Shown: positions 9,460-20,450, counted from the stretch's first letter. The stretch: DNA of 64,000 bases from Ancylostoma caninum (GCA_037903475.1 JBAJFG010000073.1:62001-126000), one strand, 5' to 3'. Notes: generated by a model from the sequence alone, not told the origin. Numbers and translations: made by a program.

Positions 9460-12400
9460 CTCGGGGCTATTAAGTCGCTCTAGCTACCGAGCGCGTCCAC
9501 CGTGTGGCGGATGGTGGTAGGGAGAAATCCCCGCGGACCATGAGCGATCCTATTTTGGCCTACGTTTCGCAGGCGGGCGTGGGGGTGGCACCTCACGACC
9601 TATAAAATGCTTGCCAGAGAAGGTCGGCCAAGTGGGAGAGGCGAGTCGGGACCGCCTCTATAAACAAGGTCCCCGCCCCGTGGTATGAGGTTGGCACGGT
9701 GACCAAAGCAACCTCTTCTTCTTCGTTTTTCCAGCGTCAGGCCCAGGTTGACAGGCCGGCTGATGGAGACCAGTGTCACATAAATATGATAGGTTCAATG
9801 TGGAATAGAGTAAAGGCTAGGACGTCACCCGGAAGTGACCTGCAGGAAGCCCGCCCGCCTCCTGTGGTTAAAAAGCGAGGGCTACCGAGGGGCGAACGAC
9901 CTCGGCTAAAGACGTTAGTTCGGGTCGGGTCCTTCAACATCGGAACTCTGACCGGTAAGACGAGGGAGATCGCAGATTTCATGAAACGGAGGAGGATTCA
10001 CGTTCTTTGTCTGCAGGAGACGAGATGGAAAGGGTCCAAAGCTAGAGAGATCGGAGACGGCATTAAGCTGTTCTATCACGGACTTGAGACAAGAAGGAAC
10101 GGGGTGGCAATAGCAATATGTGGGCCCCTAAAAGAACATGTTTCGTCTGTGAATCGTATTAGCGACAGGATAATTTCCCTTCGTATCGCTACCGAGGACG
10201 GCTTCTGGACAGTGGTGTCCGTATATGCTCCGCAGTGTGGCTGTACTGAGGCGGATAAGGTGGCCTTCTACGATGAGCTCGACGACGTCATTAGAAGCGC
10301 TCCTGAAAGTGACTACGTGACGATTGCAGGAGATTTCAATGGTCATGTAGGGCAGGATAGAAAGGGCCTCGAACGAGTACACGGAGGAAGAGGGTTTGGA
10401 AGGAGAAATCCGGAAGGTGAGAGGATCATTGAGCTGGCTGAAGCTCATGACCTTGCAATTGCTAGCACTTTCTTCATAAAGAGGGAGTCCCAGAAGGTCA
10501 CATATTGCAGCGGAGGTCGGCAAAGTGAAATCGACCACATCCTTGTGAGAAGGCACTCTCTGAAAACGATCAAGAATGTGAAGGCTATCCCGGGAGAAGA
10601 AATTGCAGGACAGCATCGACCATTGCTAGCGGATGTATGCATGACCTTGCCTAAGCAAACTAAAGCTAGAGTAGAGCCACGCATCCGGTGGTGGAAGTTG
10701 GCAGATGGAACGCAGAAGACATTGCGTGAGAAGATTCTAGCTGTCGGTTTGCCGGATCCCTGCGGTTCCATAGACTCTGTATGGGCCAGCGCAGCAAATA
10801 CTATCCTGACGTGCGCAAGGGATACATTAGGCGAAACTAGAGGTGGAAGGAGAGGAGATAAGGCAACTTGGTTCTGGAATGAAGATCTGCAGAAGATTGT
10901 TAAGGCCAAGAAGGATGCTTACAAAGCCTGGCAGAAGACCAAATCGCTCTCGGCACTGATGGAGTACAAATTGAGAAAGAAGGAGGCGAAGGCTGCAGTA
11001 GCTCGTGCAAAAAACGCTGCGATGGACGACCTCTACGATAAGCTGGAGAGCCCACAGGCTGAAAAGCACGTATTCCGGCTAGCGAAAGCGCGTCACAGAG
11101 CATCCCTAGATGTGACTGAGATCAGAGCTGTTAAGAGCGAAGCTGGGGAAGTCTTGAGAGATCCTGTGGCAGTCAAGGAGCGTTGGAGAGCCTATTTTGC
11201 ACAGCTCTTGAACAAGGAGTTCCCAAGAAAGGAAAAGATTCCCGCGGAACCAGTAGCTGGACCGACGCAGCCTTGGACAATTGAGGAGGTGAGAAAGGCC
11301 ATCAAGAAAATGAAGGTTGGCAAAGCTTCAGGTCCAGACGGCATCCCAGTGGAAGCATGGAGGTCACTCGGCGAACCAGGCCTTCAGTGGCTGACCAAGT
11401 TTTTCAATAACATCACTAGGTCAGCAAAAATTCCAGAAGCGTGGAGGGACAGCATCATAGTGCCGATCTTCAAAAGGAAAGGTGATGTGATGGACTGTGC
11501 GAACTATAGAGGTATCAAGCTCATCGCTCATACGATGAAGATCTACGAACGTCTTCTGGATGTGAGGCTGAGAGACATGGTGGAAATTGCACAGGATCAA
11601 TTTGGATTCGTCCCAGAGCGATCGACAGTTGACGCCATCTTTATCGCCCGTCAAGTGATGGAAAAGTACCGCGAAAAAAACAAACCATGCCATATCGCAT
11701 TTCTGGACCTGGAGAAAGCATATGACAGGTTGCCGCGTGCAGTGCTTTGGGAGGTGATGAGAGAACGAGGCATCCCGGAATACATGGTGAGGGCAGTCCA
11801 AGTCATGTATGATGGATCGACGGCAAGGGTGCGCACTTCACATGGCACAACATCAAAGTTCGATATAACAGTGGGGGTGCACCAAGGTTCAGCATTGAGC
11901 CCGTTCCTCTTTATTATGACACTTGACACAGTGGTAAAGCATCTCCTGGAAGGTCCGCCATACACACTGCTCTATGCGGACGATGTTGCTCTAATTGCAG
12001 ATTCGAGAGCAGAACTTCAGCTCAAGATCCAGAAGTGGCAATCAGCACTTGCAGACGCCGGTCTGAGGTTGAATTTGAAGAAAACCGAGGTCATGAGCAG
12101 TACACAGGAAGAGGACGTCGTTTCAGACGCAAACGGTATTGCTTTTACACAGGCCAAGGAATTCCAGTATTTGGGTAGCGTCTTGAGTGCTGATGGAACG
12201 GTGGATGCGGCAGTTAGAGGACGGATTGCCTGCGCGTGGTTGAAGTGGAGGGAATCAACCGGAATCCTCTGCGATCGAAGGTGCTCGAGGGTGTTGAAAG
12301 GGAAGATCTACCGCACTGTTGTGAGGCCGGCAATGATGTACGGCGGTGAGTGTTGGCCGCTGTCGAAGATCCACGAACGAATGTTGAACACGGCCGAGAT

Positions 12401-12757
12401 GCGAATGCTCAGATGGGCGTGTGGACTTACGCGATATGATAAGGTGCGTAACGAAGACATCAGAACAATGATGCAGACGGCGCCCATACAGCTAAAAATG
12501 CGTGCACAGCGGTTGCGATGGTTTGGTCATGTCATAAGAAGATCACTGCAACACCCTACCCGGCAGGTTCTGGAAATGGAAGTTACCGGCAAGCGTCCCA
12601 GAGGCGCACCGAAAAAACGATGGAAGGACGCCGTAGGCAAGGATATGAAAGAAGTTGGGGTCACCAAGGATGACGCTCAGGATCGCGATCTATGGCGAAG
12701 GAGAACCAGAATAGCGGACCCCGCGAATGTGCGGGACAGACGCTGAGGAGAAGAAGA
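9460..12757 (+). mobile_element. RTE-clade non-LTR retrotransposon, apparently full length
   Basis: A 3.3-kb element flanked by a perfect 17-bp direct repeat, agagaagcacaacagga, at 9443-9459 and 12758-12774. It has a 5' leader of about 0.3 kb, a single long ORF, almost no 3' UTR, and ends in a short gaagaagaaga-like tail. One ORF with endonuclease and RT and a tiny 3' end is the RTE arrangement. Undamaged ORF plus perfect duplication suggest a recent insertion. Confidence 0.92.
9786..12746 (+). CDS. RTE endonuclease/reverse transcriptase, intact
   Basis: A 986-residue polyprotein nicks target DNA and copies its own RNA at the nick (target-primed reverse transcription). The frame is open from 9606 but the first ATG is at 9786; a GTG at 9699 would add 29 residues and is unlikely as a start. 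The apurinic-type endonuclease has FNIGTL (about residue 50), LQETRW with catalytic Glu about 78, VYAPQ, GDFNGH about 182, SEIDHILV, and the last His in QHRPL about 277. The reverse transcriptase has PIFKRKGD, ANYRGI, FGFVPERST, FLDLEKAYD (Asp about 641), VHQGSALSPFLF and the active-site YADD at about 730-733. The C-terminus has LRWFGHVIRR and GAPKKRWKD, typical of RTE/related proteins. No stop or frameshift is present. No ORF1 precedes it, as expected of RTE. Confidence 0.93.
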   Translation: MIGSMWNRVKARTSPGSDLQEARPPPVVKKRGLPRGERPRLKTLVRVGSFNIGTLTGKTREIADFMKRRRIHVLCLQETRWKGSKAREIGDGIKLFYHGLETRRNGVAIAICGPLKEHVSSVNRISDRIISLRIATEDGFWTVVSVYAPQCGCTEADKVAFYDELDDVIRSAPESDYVTIAGDFNGHVGQDRKGLERVHGGRGFGRRNPEGERIIELAEAHDLAIASTFFIKRESQKVTYCSGGRQSEIDHILVRRHSLKTIKNVKAIPGEEIAGQHRPLLADVCMTLPKQTKARVEPRIRWWKLADGTQKTLREKILAVGLPDPCGSIDSVWASAANTILTCARDTLGETRGGRRGDKATWFWNEDLQKIVKAKKDAYKAWQKTKSLSALMEYKLRKKEAKAAVARAKNAAMDDLYDKLESPQAEKHVFRLAKARHRASLDVTEIRAVKSEAGEVLRDPVAVKERWRAYFAQLLNKEFPRKEKIPAEPVAGPTQPWTIEEVRKAIKKMKVGKASGPDGIPVEAWRSLGEPGLQWLTKFFNNITRSAKIPEAWRDSIIVPIFKRKGDVMDCANYRGIKLIAHTMKIYERLLDVRLRDMVEIAQDQFGFVPERSTVDAIFIARQVMEKYREKNKPCHIAFLDLEKAYDRLPRAVLWEVMRERGIPEYMVRAVQVMYDGSTARVRTSHGTTSKFDITVGVHQGSALSPFLFIMTLDTVVKHLLEGPPYTLLYADDVALIADSRAELQLKIQKWQSALADAGLRLNLKKTEVMSSTQEEDVVSDANGIAFTQAKEFQYLGSVLSADGTVDAAVRGRIACAWLKWRESTGILCDRRCSRVLKGKIYRTVVRPAMMYGGECWPLSKIHERMLNTAEMRMLRWACGLTRYDKVRNEDIRTMMQTAPIQLKMRAQRLRWFGHVIRRSLQHPTRQVLEMEVTGKRPRGAPKKRWKDAVGKDMKEVGVTKDDAQDRDLWRRRTRIADPANVRDRR

Positions 12758-12893
12758 AGAGAAGCACAACAGGAGAAAATGAGAAAGAACAGAGTTTGAG
12801 AAGTTAGCTGGCTCCGAACAATTGGCGCGACGTAGAGGTCGCGGAAGAGCTTAGTTGGGCTCAGAAAGAAAACTGGATTACATTCTAGTTATT

Positions 12894-15513
12894 TCATGGT
12901 CTAATATCAAGTAACTGGGATATGTCAACTCTTGCTAACTTCATTTTGAATAGTCGGCTATGTTGAGCTCGAAATATTTCGTTAGGTAAGAGCTGGAACC
13001 ATCTTGTAGTTCTATAAAATATGTTATTGAACGTTTGTAGAAAGTTCCTCCTATGAATTCTAGCATAATGCAGAATAAAGCCCCCAGTTCTTGCATTAAC
13101 TGGTCTGAAGGACCAATATTTACTGGGACATAGCTTGGTCTCCATCCTAAGAACGTGAAAACTGAAGGGTAGGTCAGAGATAGCTCGTCTACAGCACAAA
13201 CTGTTCATACCTAACTTGTTAAGTCGATCGGCATAGCTTGAGATACCTTCACTAGGGTAAACTCGTTTGAACAAAAGTCTGGTGAAGAGCTGCTGTACCT
13301 TTTCAATTTTGAAAATGTGCTTCTTCTTAGAGGGGTTCCCAACTTTTGAGGCGTATTCTAAACGGGGCAGCACAAAGGATCTGTACAAGCGCTTCAGAGC
13401 ATTTGCATCCTTGATATGTGTGCAGCGCAGGAGTAAGAACAGAGAGGAGTAAGACTTGTTCATAGGGTAATCAATATGTTGAGAGAAGCTAACACTGGAA
13501 TCAACAACAATACCCAAATCCTTAGTAGATTTGCATTGCTTCAGAGGCATGCCGTTTATTACATACTGGGGTTCCTCTGTATCTCCTATATGCAAGATCA
13601 AAGCTTTGTTGAAATTAATCTGTAGATCACAGTCGCAAGCACACTGCTCCATTCTGACTAGCGAAGCCTGAAGTGCTGCTCGCACCTGATTAGCACTACC
13701 TTTAGTATAGATGCCATAAATCTTTATATCGTCTGCATACCTGCGAATTTTCACATGTGGAGACGTACAGATGGTGTTTGGCTGGTCAATAGTATAGATA
13801 AGGAATAAGAGAGGAGACAAAACTCCTCCCTGTGGCATTCCACTGGTGCAAGAGAACTTTTTACAGTATTGTTGACCTACTTCAACAGTCATCTTTCTAC
13901 CACTGAGATAAGATGCAAACCAGCTCAGAAGATTACCACCTATTCCTAGCTATTACCGTAGCTTCTCAATGAGTTTACGGTGGAAGACCTTGTCGGAAGC
14001 CCTCGATAAATCGATGTAAACTACGTCAACTGATTTGCCCAGGTTACGAGCTATCGTTTAGTCAAATACACTGTCAACTGGATTGGTAGTCGTTGAAGTC
14101 CCGGCAACGAAGCCGTGCTGCTCTTTAGGAATCGCATGAATTTTATCGAGCCACCGGTGCAACTTGTCCCTAATCACACGCTCCATTATCTTCGCAGGTG
14201 TTGGTAGTAAGCTGATAGGTCGGAAGTTGTTAAGAAGATTGGTCCCAGAGGTTTTTGGGATAACGGTTACCAAAGCCTCTTTCCATAACTCTGGTCTTCG
14301 CCCAGAAGCATAGAAATATTAAAAACATGAGCAAGGGGAGTTGATAAAGAAGAAAAGCACTTCTTATACACAATCTGCGGGATTCCATCAAAGGTTTCAG
14401 TAAGACACGGTTTGAGGCCATTGAGGAGTTTACGAATTTCGGAAGGATAGAAATACACATTGCTACAACCATGTCGCAGAGAGGCACTCTCAGGTATTAT
14501 CGGAGTAGAGTTCACATACGTTAGAGTATAAACGCTTGCAAACTGAGCACCCAATGTGTTAGCTTTCTCAAAGTCTTTAAAGAATTTGGTGCCGTTTTGA
14601 TCCACAAGGGTAGGTAGACGTTTTCTCATGTGAATATCAATGTCAGAACAAACTTTCCTGTAAAGCGGGTTGCTCATTGGACTGGATAGGGTTCGGAACA
14701 GTTGCAGCTTTTGTAATGTTAAAGCTTGCAGATGCAGTGGAGTTTTGGTCAGAGGAAATCGAAAGGGAACAAATAGTGCAAGACCTTCACAAATTTTAGC
14801 ACAGAATCTGCGATAGACGTCTGAGAAGGAAGTATAATTGTCAAACACCGCCAGCCAGTCCACATTTGAAAAGTAGTCATTAAGGGAATGATAATCTGCA
14901 GCAAGGAAGTTGGGGCATGGGTATAGTTAGAGAGCAAGAATTGATGTTAGGTATTTCAAAGAAGACGATGCAGTGATCGGAGTTTGCAAACGGAGGGTAC
15001 AACGTAGCGGTGGAGATGAGAGGGAAGGACGTCAGCACTATGTCAAGAATGCTGTTATTATGTGTAGGCTGAATCACATTTTGAGAGAAACCGCTGTTAG
15101 TGAAGAAATCTAGAAACTAAGCAGAGATTGCATTCAATGGTAATTTCCTGTCCCAGTCGATCTGCAGGTTGAGGTCACCTAATATTACTAGTAGTAGATC
15201 ATGCATTACGACAATATCGCGATCATGCATTACGACAATAGAATAATTCCATTAGCTTTTCGTCATCCTGTCTGCAGGAATTCGAAGGGCGGTAGATGAC
15301 AGAAAATTGAATAATATTCGACGCATTTGGACAAATTATCTCAATAGCCAGGACATCAGCTTTAATACTAGCAGAAAGACCGATCATGCAGGTTTCGAGA
15401 AGTGCGCTAGCAAGGATACAAACGCCGCCACCTCTTCTGTGTGGTCGATCCGAACGATAAACGTGGTACGGAAAGTTTCCTACACGTTCAGAGTTTTCAA
15501 TTCTATTAGTCAA
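12894..15513 (-). pseudogene. CR1-like ORF2 (endonuclease and RT) remnant
   Basis: Endonuclease text: YRSDRPHRRGGGVCIL and VIYRPSNS (15513-15223), then NNSILDIVLTS and ANSDHCIVFF (15077-14880). RT text: NNFRPISLLPTPAKIMERV and EQHGFVAGTS (14273-14058), GMPQGGVLSPLLFLIY and RYADDIKIYG (13892 downward), then STKDLGIVVDSSVSFSQH and LYRSFVLPRLEYAS. The last 333 codons (13892-12894) are uninterrupted and include the YADD box. The stop is at 12896-12894. Breaks occur near 14058 and 13900-13950 and between endonuclease and linker. A short tandem duplication (gatcatgcattacgacaata) sits at 15197-15240. Non-functional. Confidence 0.82.
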
Positions 15514-15537
15514 CCAGGTTTCAGTGATAAAAACTAA

Positions 15538-15859
15538 ATCAGATTGTGTTGTTTTAGCGATTCCGTCTGGTTAGTGTCCCCGTCGGATTCAACTAGGCCA
15601 CTTATAACAATGCTGCGTGAGCGTTTGTCGGCCTCTAGTTGGTCGGCAAAGTTACTGGCAAGTCTCCGGCCAAGAATAGACAGCATTTTTTCAACAATTG
15701 GGTCCTGACTGCGCGCATTGATGCATGCAATCAGCTCCTCAGTCCATTGTAGTCATCATTCGAGCTCTGAATATTGCCAGGGGAAACGTTACCTATAGAC
15801 GAATTCTGAGAGGCAAGAGAGGCTTCTTGCTTTTTGGAAGCTCATGCTTTAGGTGCCAT
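15538..15859 (-). pseudogene. ORF1 fragment of the CR1-like element
   Basis: Starts at an ATG on the minus strand at 15859, hits a stop after a few codons, and can then be read in two frames as an ORF1-like protein with ILGRRLASNFADQLEADK and SIVISGL. In this element class ORF1 is an RNA-binding chaperone; the RSIVISGL words resemble its RRM-like region. The frame ends at a stop where endonuclease sequence begins. Confidence 0.55.
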
Positions 15860-16121
15860 TCTTTTACCTGTTTTTTTGACCTACCGTTCCAATGGAGGCG
15901 CCCCTCACGAAGCAGTGGTCCAGAAGAGAAAAACACGGATAAACGAGAACAAAACCGGCGCTAACCACTGAAACAGCGTAGAAGACTAGGAAGCTATAAG
16001 AACGAAGTAGAGTAGTTGGAAATCAGAGTAGTCAGGGAGAAGATAACGAGGAAAGATTAACAGCGACATGAAACGCCGCCGCGCTCTGACCGAGCAGATG
16101 CCTAATATCTGAGTTTGAGGA

Positions 16122-16314
16122 AGATATATGACGCTGCCAACTAATTTGTCCTCGCAAAAATGCAAAGTAGAAGATGAATGGCAAAATCCGAACAGTTTGA
16201 GTCATGCCACCATTTCATTTTCACTATGCCATACCCCGAACGGTCCGGATTGTGGCCATTCATTCCCAACTTGCATTTTTACGCAGACAAATTAGTTGGG
16301 AGCGTCATATATCG
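16122..16314. repeat. Foldback repeat, ~75-bp arms
   Basis: Left arm 16122-16197 and right arm 16239-16314 are reverse complements with scattered mismatches, including a nearly identical 30-bp outer part (gatatatgacgct...caactaatttgtc). The loop is about 40 nt. This is the shape of a small foldback or MITE. Confidence 0.8.
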
Positions 16315-16639
16315 TCTTTGTTTCCTAAAAAGAGGGTTTTTCTCATTGCTAATCAGAAAACTGTTATATCGCGTAATTTGCGGTTTTCACTGTGGTTGAA
16401 GACTAGCTTTCTCCAATTCACGATGATTTTCGGTCAATCGTGTGAAGACATCGCATCATGCGTTCTTTATCAAGTTACTGACGTCAGGTAAAAATTCTTG
16501 CCGAAGCACCTGTGAAAGTTCAACTTAACCCAGGAACATCCGAAGAAGAATGCGATTACCCACAACACCACTTTATCTCAAACAGTTGCCAAGAAGGCCC
16601 ACAAAAGAGTGAAATTGTCGCAGAAACTAAAGAAAAGCT

Positions 16640-16731
16640 GAAAATCCCCCAACATCCACCAGCCGCAGCACCCAGCCAGCTCGTCGCGCCATTCCGCGGG
16701 AATACTGATCGTGATTGACGTCCCCTGTATT
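16640..16731 (-). repeat. Dispersed repeat fragment, copy B
   Basis: Reverse-complement partner of 8459-8558, about 90 bp with point differences. The plus-strand frame at 16512-16718 crosses it and is not taken as a gene. Confidence 0.75.
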
Positions 16732-16855
16732 TGGCATACTAACGAAATAGATTCTAACGGATTTTTTGGGGTTTTCGATAATTCGTTACGTTAGGCCAAA
16801 AGCGGCCGTAACGCGTTAATGCGTCAATTCGTTACGTTAGTAACGCACAGTTCTG

Positions 16856-16973
16856 GTATCGACCAATGATTTGGCTGTGACGTGTTCGACTTGGCAGTTC
16901 ACAGCAACGTCCCAGCCGTGCCGCCTCTTGATCTCCGCGTGCGTGGGTGGACTCGTCGCTTCAGACAGACTGT
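16856..16973. mobile_element. Tc1-like MITE, truncated copy
   Basis: Only the right half of the 239-bp element is present (gtatcgaccaatgatttggc ... agacagactgta). The left half is missing; a repeated gttacgttag-rich sequence takes its place. Confidence 0.75.
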
Positions 16974-17281
16974 ACGTCATATTCTCTAAACAACACTAGC
17001 ATATCCGTTAGAGCACGTTAATCGGACTGGAAAAAGCATACTGGATACGAACCCAGAATAACGAGATTCCATTTCAAGAAAGGACTAGTACCAACGGGAA
17101 CGATCTGTATCATTGCTTAAAATAACCAGTAGAAATAAGTCAGTGAAAGGAATAACCTCTTAAATTCTTGACTCAAATGCATATCAGGAGAACAAACGTC
17201 ATATTCACACTAATTATACGCGAACTTATCATATAGAACGAAAGAAGGGAGAGGGTTACAAGGAAACCTTACACAGATTTC

Positions 17282-17996
17282 TCAACTGTGGTCGTTATTA
17301 TCTGGATACGCGAACTTATTGTATATCCAGACCTCATTGGGATGGATCTCCTCCTTATCACTATAGTATATTTCCGACTTAAGACCTGTTATAAGCCTAA
17401 CAAAGCCTTGGATTTTCTGTAAAAAAAGGTAGAAGGTTTGGATAATTTACCTTGATAGGGGCTACCTGCCCCTAGTGACATCAACCCCGAATTTGTTGAG
17501 CTTTTTTTGAAGGCAAACGGTTCAACGTGTTCTTCAACCGATTAATGTAAATTTTTAGGCATGTTCCCTTAATTTTGCTCCCACCCTGTACTCACAGCAC
17601 TTCTTGACCCACTATGCGGAAGTCACGCAAAATCTCACCCCTCTGTGGTTACATTTGTGATAGATATTCAGCTGAGGATCGATATTTGATATTTCTCTTG
17701 CGCTTCCCCACAACTTGAATTCGCCATGTGCACCGGTCTTGCCTTGGTCCAGTTTTCTGTCGAAAACTGAAATAACAGCGTTTTCAGTGAGATACATTTC
17801 GTGCAAACTTCATATTACCGTAAAAAGCATGAATGTAGTTCTTACAAATTTCCTTCTCATACAATTTCACTTTTACTCCTTCAGCAGGCTTGCCATTACA
17901 AACAAGTTTGCCTTTCACACCAACGGATTGCATTTGGTTAAACCAGAGCAAACCGTAGCAAGACGATATGAGGAGTAAAAGAATAACCACTCTCAT
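17282..17996 (-). CDS. Transthyretin-like family secreted protein (TTR), three exons
   Basis: A 137-residue protein of the nematode transthyretin-like family, small secreted proteins of varied or unknown ligands. Exons on the minus strand: 17996-17846, 17766-17639, 17416-17282; introns are GT-AG and phases fit (1, then 0). The start chosen (MRVVILLLL) gives a clean signal peptide (residues 1-15, ending CYG); an upstream in-frame Met would bury it. Family signatures: VGVKGKLVCNGKPAEGVKVK right after the signal, KLYE, then DQGKTGAHGEFKLWG and IDPQLNIYHKCNH in exon 2. Exon 3 (KIQGFVRLITGLKSE...) fits the position and length of the usual last strand but diverges and lacks the C-terminal acidic-Cys ending many members have. 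Two conserved-type cysteines remain (VCNG, HKCN). Alternative: exon 2 read through its donor ends 9 residues later at a stop. The first two exons are sure; the third is inferred from splice phase. Confidence 0.82.
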
Positions 17997-20300
17997 CTGC
18001 AAATTAAAGATCTCGAGATGGGCCATCAAATAAACGACTCGTTCATAAACAACCTCAAAAAACCTAGAAATAACTATGCTGACAATATGACAACAATAGG
18101 TTTAAAAAGACGCATGGTTTTCGACACGTCTACTCACTAGATCAAAGGTACGCGTAATTCACTGTGTGGAAAGCAGTAACTAACATTTTTACCTAATCAT
18201 TTGGTAAACAGAATTAAGCAATGGTGTTTGGCATTGTATTGGGCTGATACAAAAGAAATTGCGTTATCTTTTTCCAAAATCATTTTATTTTGTTCGCGCC
18301 AAGCCTGGCATGGCAGTACAGGAGTACTTGTGAAGTACAGAAAACTCTTTTGTTCTGTAGGTGTAGAAGATGCTCACTGTGGATAGCAGTCGTAAAATAT
18401 AATAATTAACAGGGTCCGGAGATCTCGTTTTCTACTTTCTAAATTTCGAAGATTTCTCTATAGCAGTGCAAGCACTGCAAACCAAAACACCTTTTTCGGC
18501 TACGACATCATCACCTAATCGATATGTGAGCTCCGGTGCAACGGTTCCGTTTTGGGGGGAACATATGTGAGCACTTTTCAAAACATTTCCTTTGTTATTT
18601 CTGGAGCGCTTGCTGGATGATTCTTTCTAAGCTGCTTTTTGAAAGCAACTCCTCGATAATGCCTATTACTGCTATTTTTTCGAGGAAGTTGATTTGCCAG
18701 AAAAATCCATAAAATGCTCAAAGGCCTATCTTTCGCACCACAGCCGCTCAAAATTTGCTATACGGAAACAATACTCTCATCTTTCTTCGCTTTGCTGTTC
18801 CCCGAGTTCTGAGCGCACGGAGTAAAGAATGAAGAAGACTACTCATAGATTAAGGAATGGTTCATGTTAATCAAAGGAGTTTTTTTGGTTTGCTAAAAAA
18901 AATAAAATCGACACAAAAAGCGCCATTTGTTTTTCACCTGCCCAATATCTAGGAAACTCCTTAAAACTTCCACAAGGATATGACACATCATGCACAAGCA
19001 ATAGCGTACCCTAAAGCATACTCAAAATGAGCGAAAGAAATGACTGCTACATTTTTTTAGCTATGTTTCTGAAAGGAGAAACAATTGAGCGACCGAATAA
19101 TACAGCTCAGCGAGCGCATTGAAATGACACTATCCTTTCCCATTATGTTTTCATTTTAAATGCACGCCATCAAAACACAAAAGTGGCAATCTATGGATCT
19201 TCTGGATTGCTATTTTATTCCTTAATGGAATACAACTTGCATTCACGTGCATTTTCAGGAGGAATTGAATCCAGATAGGTGTCTCATAGGCCGCATTTTA
19301 TTGGTAATCACATATTATGCGCTAGGATCCGGTGCTCCAAATGTCCTCCGTTTGTAGAGAGACTTCCGGACCGAATTAACACGCTAGCACCGTCTTATAA
19401 TTTTCAAAATTCCCAGCTAGAACTCGAAAAGAGATGGAGATTTTGGAGTATTTTGCCATTAGTTCGATATAGAAATACTAAATAGCACAATAGTGCAAAA
19501 AAATTGAAAACAATTTAGTAAGAAATGACTTCGTAAAAAGTTGTTTGAAGAGGCTGCGCCGAAATGGTGCTGAAGACCGTTTTTTAGGCATTTTTTCGCT
19601 GTAGCCAAATGATCGCCATTTACTGAGAAGGCCGGCCATTCCTGAAGCTACCCGTCTTAATACAATTGGAAATAATTGTTTTCAAAGAAAGTTGTCCGAT
19701 AAAAATTCTTTGAGCCGGTGTTGAACCCTAAATTTAGGGATAAATTTAGGGTTCAGAGAGTTCCGCAGCAACAACTCCTTCCAACATCAATTGATCCCAA
19801 TTTTCATAGGCCGTTGGAAGGAGAGTAGTATCTTTAATCTTATCACGAAGTTTGGGCAGGGTCGCAATAGCAACGATGCTGTGAGTACTGCCAAGTACTT
19901 TTCCTTAAAAAAATAATTGGGTCCAATTATCTATCCGATTTAGATGGAACTTTGCCAACTACGAATATGTGCCTGTTCACCAAAGGATCCGTGCAGAACC
20001 TGTTTTTTACAAGCATTGGAAGCAGTGCCGCTGGCAGGATTCTCGCATGATAACCACTAACTCTTGCCAAAATCAATTGACTACCAATTTCTATTGGAAG
20101 TTGGAGGAAAATAGTATCTGTAACCTTACTATCAAGTTTGGGCAGGATCCGTTCAGTACCAGACGATACTGTGGGTACTGCTAGGTAGTTTTTCGACTGT
20201 AATTGTTGAAACAAGTTCTAATTCTACTCTTATTTCAGTCAGAATTAGTAGAATTGATAGAACAGGAATTCCAAAAACTTCTAGTGTTCCTTTACTTCTT
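17997..20300. other. Intergenic stretch upstream of the TTR-like gene
   Basis: No exon pair recognised. It contains a 14-bp inverted repeat (19723-19754) and a diverged direct duplication (19757-19917 and 20035-20197). Confidence 0.5.
19723..19754. repeat. 14-bp inverted repeat
   Basis: gaaccctaaattta, a ggga loop, and the exact reverse complement. Confidence 0.8.
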
Positions 20301-20332
20301 ATCTCACTGAAGATACCAGCTCAATCACTCTC

Positions 20333-20401
20333 GGTCTGTCGCCTCACTCCTGGTCTGTCGCCTCATTCCCGGTCTGTCGCCTGATCACGGACGGTCGCCT
20401 A
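20333..20401 (+). repeat. ~19-bp tandem repeat in the element leader
   Basis: ggtctgtcgcctcactcct recurs three times, with a fourth degenerate unit (acggtcgcct). Confidence 0.8.
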
Positions 20402-20450
20402 CCGCGCCTCTGCTATCCTAATTTATATTTCCTACATTCTCTACCTAACT

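Larger units (their letters stand above)
12894..16070 (-). mobile_element. CR1-like non-LTR retrotransposon, decayed and internally deleted
   Basis: Read on the minus strand from about 16070: a 5' leader, the start of an ORF1-like reading (ATG at 15859-15857, with a stop a few codons in), then RSIVISGLVESDGDT-like text that passes within a few codons into endonuclease text (VFITETWLTNRI) near 15537. The endonuclease pieces follow at 15513-14880, the linker at 14863-14267 and RT at 14273-12894. Several stops and shifts separate the pieces. Length is well short of a full element (usually 4-5 kb), fitting internal loss of the ORF1 end and the ORF2 start. Confidence 0.8.

Noticed and set aside
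10128..11801. Minus-strand frames of up to 162 codons inside the RTE element
   Set aside because: Antisense shadows of the intact RTE polyprotein.
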